Shown: piece after piece, positions 60,588 to 64,000 of the stretch
Layout: every line of letters starts with the position of its first letter
Numbering within the stretch: the stretch's first letter is position 1
From: Larkinella sp. C7
GTDB taxonomy: Bacteria > Bacteroidota > Bacteroidia > Cytophagales > Spirosomataceae
DNA: 64,000 nucleotides
Direction: 5' to 3'
Assembly: GCF_006149005.1 (NCBI RefSeq)
Contig: NZ_VBSL01000001.1
Location: 682,001 to 746,000 of the forward strand
Program-made: the position numbers and the translations under genes
Notes under the pieces: model-generated
Told to the model about the DNA's origin: nothing
Seen by the model: only the letters and a program-made list of their open reading frames with translations
Database searches by the model: none

Positions 60588-61931
60588 TCACTTCTTCTTC
60601 CCACTCGCCGTTGCGGCTCCTTTCCACTGCTCCATGTAATCGACGGTCAGGTGGCAGAGGGATTTGACGCCCAGGCCAAAGCCGCTTTCGTCGATGAAAA
60701 AATCCGGGGTGTGGTGCGGGGCGGCATCTTCCAGTTTGCGGCCTTTCGGCATGCCACCCAGAAAATAGAAAAAACCGGGCACTTTTTGCTGGAAAAAAGA
60801 GAAATCCTCCGCGCCGGTATCGAGCGGGCGAATGATCACGTTGTCTTTTCCGGCTACGGCTTCCAGCGTCGGCACCATTTGGTCGGTTAGCGCCGGGTCG
60901 TTGTAAGTCACGGGATACATCACGTCGATTTTTACATCGGCTTTGGCACCGGCACTTTCCGAAATATTGGTGGCAATTTCATTGATCCGGCGGTGAATCG
61001 TTTTTTGCATGTCGGGTGTGAACGACCGGATGGTGCCGATCATGTTCACCTCTTCCGGAATGATGTTTTGCCGAATCCCGCCGTGAACCGCGCCCACCGT
61101 CACCACCGCCGGGTATTCCGTAATGGGCAGATTCCGGCTGACGATGGTTTGCAGGCCCATCACAATTTGCGACGAGGTAACAATCGGATCGACACCCGAC
61201 CACGGTGCCGCGCCGTGCGTCTGTTTCCCTTTGACTTTGATGCTGTAAAAGTCGACGGCGGCCATCGTGGCGCCCGGGCGGTATTTGATCGTTCCGACCT
61301 CGGTTTGGGAGTTGATGTGCAGGCCGAAAATGGCGTCGACTTTCGGGTTTTCCAGAACACCTTCTTTCACCATCAACTGCGCGCCCCCCTCTTCACCGGC
61401 CGGTGGGCCTTCTTCAGCGGGTTGAAAAATAAACTTAACCGTTCCTTTCAGGTCGTTTTTAACACTGGCCAGTATTTCGGCCACGCCCATCATGATGGCG
61501 ACGTGTGAATCATGACCGCAGGCATGCATGACGCCGGTTTTCTGGCCGTTGAATTCCGTGGTTACCGTGGATTTGAACGGCAGATCGCCCCGCTCGGTCA
61601 CCGGCAAACCGTCCATATCCGCCCGCAACGCCACCACCGGCCCCGGTTTGCCGCCTTTCAAAATGCCGACGACCCCGGTTTTGGCCACATTGGTTTTTAC
61701 CTGGATGCCCAGCGAATGGAGGTGAGCGGCAATCTTGGCAGAGGTTTGCAGTTCGCGATTACCCAGCTCCGGGTTCTGGTGAATTTCCCGACGCCAGGTG
61801 ACCACTTTTTTCTCCAGACCATCGGCCAGTTTATTCATCTGATTCTTCAGGGGCGACTGGGCCGGTAACGTAAACGGTGCCAGTGCAAGCGAAAAAACTA
61901 TTGCAACGACTGTTTTTGTAGACATCCTCAT
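60588..61931 (-). CDS. M20-family amidohydrolase (N-acyl-amino-acid type), exported
   Basis: A 447-residue M20D peptidase of the hippurate/N-acyl-L-amino-acid amidohydrolase type. A signal peptide (VVAIVFSLALAPFTLPAQ) is present. Metal-site motifs are HACGHDSHVAIMMG (Cys138, His140), PAEEGPPAGEEGG (Glu173/174) and, earlier, WRREIHQNPELGNRE; the His of VIRPLDTGAEDFSFF lies near the end. It should hydrolyse N-acyl amino acids or dipeptides in the periplasm. It is divergent from the third SusC. Confidence 0.93.
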   Translation of the reverse strand: MRMSTKTVVAIVFSLALAPFTLPAQSPLKNQMNKLADGLEKKVVTWRREIHQNPELGNRELQTSAKIAAHLHSLGIQVKTNVAKTGVVGILKGGKPGPVVALRADMDGLPVTERGDLPFKSTVTTEFNGQKTGVMHACGHDSHVAIMMGVAEILASVKNDLKGTVKFIFQPAEEGPPAGEEGGAQLMVKEGVLENPKVDAIFGLHINSQTEVGTIKYRPGATMAAVDFYSIKVKGKQTHGAAPWSGVDPIVTSSQIVMGLQTIVSRNLPITEYPAVVTVGAVHGGIRQNIIPEEVNMIGTIRSFTPDMQKTIHRRINEIATNISESAGAKADVKIDVMYPVTYNDPALTDQMVPTLEAVAGKDNVIIRPLDTGAEDFSFFQQKVPGFFYFLGGMPKGRKLEDAAPHHTPDFFIDESGFGLGVKSLCHLTVDYMEQWKGAATASGKKK

Positions 61932-61981
61932 ATACTCGTTCTGGTTTATTTCCTGTTTTGCCGAAAATGCAAGCTAGGTTG

Positions 61982-62006
61982 TTTTTCTAAGTAATATTTA
62001 GAAAAA
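61982..62006. promoter_or_regulatory. 9-bp inverted repeat in the divergent M20/SusC region
   Basis: TTTTTCTAA (61982-61990) and TTAGAAAAA (61998-62006) are exact reverse complements around a 7-nt spacer in an AT-rich stretch, a plausible operator. No bound protein is known. Confidence 0.4.
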
Positions 62007-62079
62007 TTTTATCAAAGTAGTATTATGCAATCATTTTTTGAACCATTTTTGCGAATAACCTAAACAAATATACAGATTT

Positions 62080-64000
62080 ATGAAAAAACTATTACCATCC
62101 CTATGGGTGTGGTTTGCCTTGCTGTGTCTACCAGCACTGGCGCAGGATCGCACCGTTACCGGGAAAATCACTTCATCAGACGACGGCTCCCCACTCCCGG
62201 GAGTGAGTGTTCAAATCAAAGGCACCACCCGCGGTGCCAACAGCAACAGCGACGGTACGTATCGCCTGACCAATGTTCCGGAAAATGCCCGGCTCGTCTT
62301 CAGTTTCATCGGTTTTGCTTCCCAGGAAATCGAAACCGGCAACCGCTCCACGATCAACGTCACCCTCCAGGTAGATGCCACCAGCCTCAGCGAAGTGGTA
62401 GTGGTGGGGTACGGTACGCAAAGCAAAAAAACCATTACCGGTGCGGTTTCTTCGGTCAATGGCGAGACCATTGCCAACAAACCCGTTCAGAGTTTCGATC
62501 AGGCTTTGCAGGGCCGGGCCGCGGGGGTGAACATCATCACACCGAACGGGGTTCTGAACAACGCGCCGGTGATCCGGATTCGCGGGGTTTCGTCCATCAA
62601 CGGCAGTTCATCACCGCTGATCGTCATCGACGGCCTGCCCATCAACTCCAACGACAACGTTTCGGCGGGCGGTTTTACGGTGAACAACCCACTGGGCGAC
62701 ATCAACCCGTCCGATATCGAATCACTTGAGATCCTGAAAGATGCATCGGCAACGGCCATTTACGGTTCGCGGGCAGCCGCCGGGGTTATTCTGATCACCA
62801 CTAAAAAGGGCAAGGAAGGCCGGGTTCAGGTGACCTACGACGGCTGGGTTGGCGTTACCAAACCCTTCAAACTGTTTGACATCCTGGATGCCCAGCAGTA
62901 TATGGACTACAAAAACCTGGCCGCCCGCAACGCCAACCTGCCCGACCAGTTTTTCCCCACCCTCAATGCCGATGGCAGCGTGGTCAACACCGACTGGTAT
63001 GACGTAATTTATCGTACCGGAACGGCCCACAACCACAACCTGGGCGTCAACGGCGGGACGAAAGACACGAAGTACGCCTTTTCGGTGGGCTACACCGATC
63101 AGGAAGGGATGCTGAAACAGAACTCCTTCAGTCGGATGACGGGTCGGATGAACATCTCGCACCAGTTGAACAAAGCCATTCGGCTGGGGGCCAACATTGC
63201 GCTGGCCAACAGCAAAAACCAGGCCCCCAATACCGGTACGACGGGCGCGTTCAGCACCGGCGGTCTGGGTCGTTTGCCGCTGGTGCTGGCTCCCAACCTG
63301 GCCCCCCGCAACCCCGACGGATCGTACAACATCAACCGGGCCGGTAACAACATGGGGCTCGGTAAAAACCTGGTCGGCGCCGGTGGGTATTATAACCCGC
63401 TTCCTGACCTCGAACTCAGCCGGTTTACGTCGGAAAATAACCACATACTCGGTAATATTTTCGCTGATTTCACCCTCTTCAAAGGACTCACATTCCGGAC
63501 CTCCTACGGGATTGACAACACGACCGTGGAAGACATCGATTTCCGGAACAGCGTTCACGGCGAAGGCGGAACGGCTGGTGGACAGGCGTTTAATATCTTC
63601 ACCAACATCAAACAGTGGAACTGGCAGAACTACCTGACCTACGATCTTCAGGTGGGAAAAAATAATTTCTCGGTTGTGGGTGGTAACGAAGTCCAGAAGT
63701 ATACGATCAACCGCTGGGGTGGTGCGCGGCAAGGGCTGTCGGACCCCTTCTTCACGTCTTATCAGGGAAACTTTACGAGCAACCAGCCGCCGTCCGGTAA
63801 CTTCCAGAGCCAGAATGGTCTGATCTCGTATTTTGCCCGCTTTGATTACAACTTCGACCAGAAATATCTATTAACCTTCAACTTCCGTCGGGACGGTTAT
63901 TCGGCTTACGCGGCTGGCCGTAAATACGGCAACTTCCCCGGAGGATCGATTGGCTGGCGGGTTTCGGAAGAAGATTTCTGGAAAAATTCAATCGGCAAAG
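62080..64000 (+). CDS. SusC/RagA TonB-dependent transporter, no STN domain (partial)
   Basis: The first 640 codons of a SusC-type transporter that continues beyond the window. It starts with a signal peptide (MKKLLPSLWVWFALLCLP) and goes directly into a carboxypeptidase-regulatory-like domain (GSPLPGVSVQIKGT), then VVVVGYGTQSKKTITGAVSS, a plug domain with SSPLIVIDGLP and GSRAAAGVILITTKKG, and the first barrel strands. Unlike the two other SusC proteins it has no STN domain and no FecR/sigma genes beside it, so it is expected to be regulated differently. A susD gene probably follows outside the window. Confidence 0.93.
   Translation, partial: MKKLLPSLWVWFALLCLPALAQDRTVTGKITSSDDGSPLPGVSVQIKGTTRGANSNSDGTYRLTNVPENARLVFSFIGFASQEIETGNRSTINVTLQVDATSLSEVVVVGYGTQSKKTITGAVSSVNGETIANKPVQSFDQALQGRAAGVNIITPNGVLNNAPVIRIRGVSSINGSSSPLIVIDGLPINSNDNVSAGGFTVNNPLGDINPSDIESLEILKDASATAIYGSRAAAGVILITTKKGKEGRVQVTYDGWVGVTKPFKLFDILDAQQYMDYKNLAARNANLPDQFFPTLNADGSVVNTDWYDVIYRTGTAHNHNLGVNGGTKDTKYAFSVGYTDQEGMLKQNSFSRMTGRMNISHQLNKAIRLGANIALANSKNQAPNTGTTGAFSTGGLGRLPLVLAPNLAPRNPDGSYNINRAGNNMGLGKNLVGAGGYYNPLPDLELSRFTSENNHILGNIFADFTLFKGLTFRTSYGIDNTTVEDIDFRNSVHGEGGTAGGQAFNIFTNIKQWNWQNYLTYDLQVGKNNFSVVGGNEVQKYTINRWGGARQGLSDPFFTSYQGNFTSNQPPSGNFQSQNGLISYFARFDYNFDQKYLLTFNFRRDGYSAYAAGRKYGNFPGGSIGWRVSEEDFWKNSIGK

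Noticed and set aside
62722-63732. 336-codon minus-strand open frame
   Set aside because: It lies antisense within a well-supported SusC gene.

Overview
The window looks like chromosome of a Cytophagales-type Bacteroidota bacterium (Spirosoma/Larkinella-like; this genus-level guess is inference). Evidence: three SusC-type TonB-dependent transporters, two of them with SusD, FecR and ECF sigma partners; sulfatases, GH20 hexosaminidase and BNR glycosidase-like proteins; Bacteroidota TAnnTTTG -7 promoter boxes; no Shine-Dalgarno pattern. Layout: 1-2736, the end of an unknown gene, coaE and an exported amidase on +. 2745-13002 (-) is polysaccharide locus 1, in transcription order ECF sigma, FecR, SusC with STN domain, SusD and two sulfatases, which predicts uptake of a sulfated glycan. 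13224-17710 holds an exported dipeptidyl peptidase IV and a LytS/LytT-type two-component pair. 17977-21208 holds a small exported protein, a purine permease, an exported RidA-like protein without the catalytic arginine and an exported MTA/SAH nucleosidase. 21309-32451 (-) is locus 2: ECF sigma, FecR, SusC, SusD, two BNR sialidase-like proteins, an APH-fold kinase and an HpcH/HpaI aldolase. 32504-33656 is a repeat island (a 219-bp tandem duplication and REP-like palindromes) ending at an IS200/RAYT-type HUH transposase. 33849-39747 holds a ceramidase-like protein, an OmpR-type response regulator and histidine kinase, six 11-bp direct repeats, a small membrane protein and a SulP transporter. 39841-50648 is a housekeeping and accessory mix: beta-barrel protein, topoisomerase IB, DUF421 protein with zinc ribbon, TolC, amidohydrolase, voltage-gated-type K+ channel, M48 protease, exported SAM hydrolase, acetylxylan esterase and YjdI-like ferredoxin. 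50829-53721 pairs a GH20 hexosaminidase with a ROK regulator. 53942-56780 is metX-metY behind a SAM-I (S-box) riboswitch. 57034-61931 holds a Tat-exported Gfo/Idh oxidoreductase, a DUF721 protein, an LD-carboxypeptidase, a four-helix-bundle (IVP-like) protein and an M20 amidohydrolase. 62080-64000 is the start of a third SusC, cut by the window edge. How parts work together: each sigma/FecR/SusC(STN) set should let substrate binding at the outer membrane switch on its own uptake operon. The two-component pair probably drives the small-protein/sulP operon through the 11-bp repeats. The riboswitch should couple methionine synthesis to SAM level. The most unusual layer is non-coding: many intergenic gaps carry long hairpins built from short repeated words. 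Their sequences mostly differ from gap to gap, but the architecture is the same and the arms often start at a stop codon.
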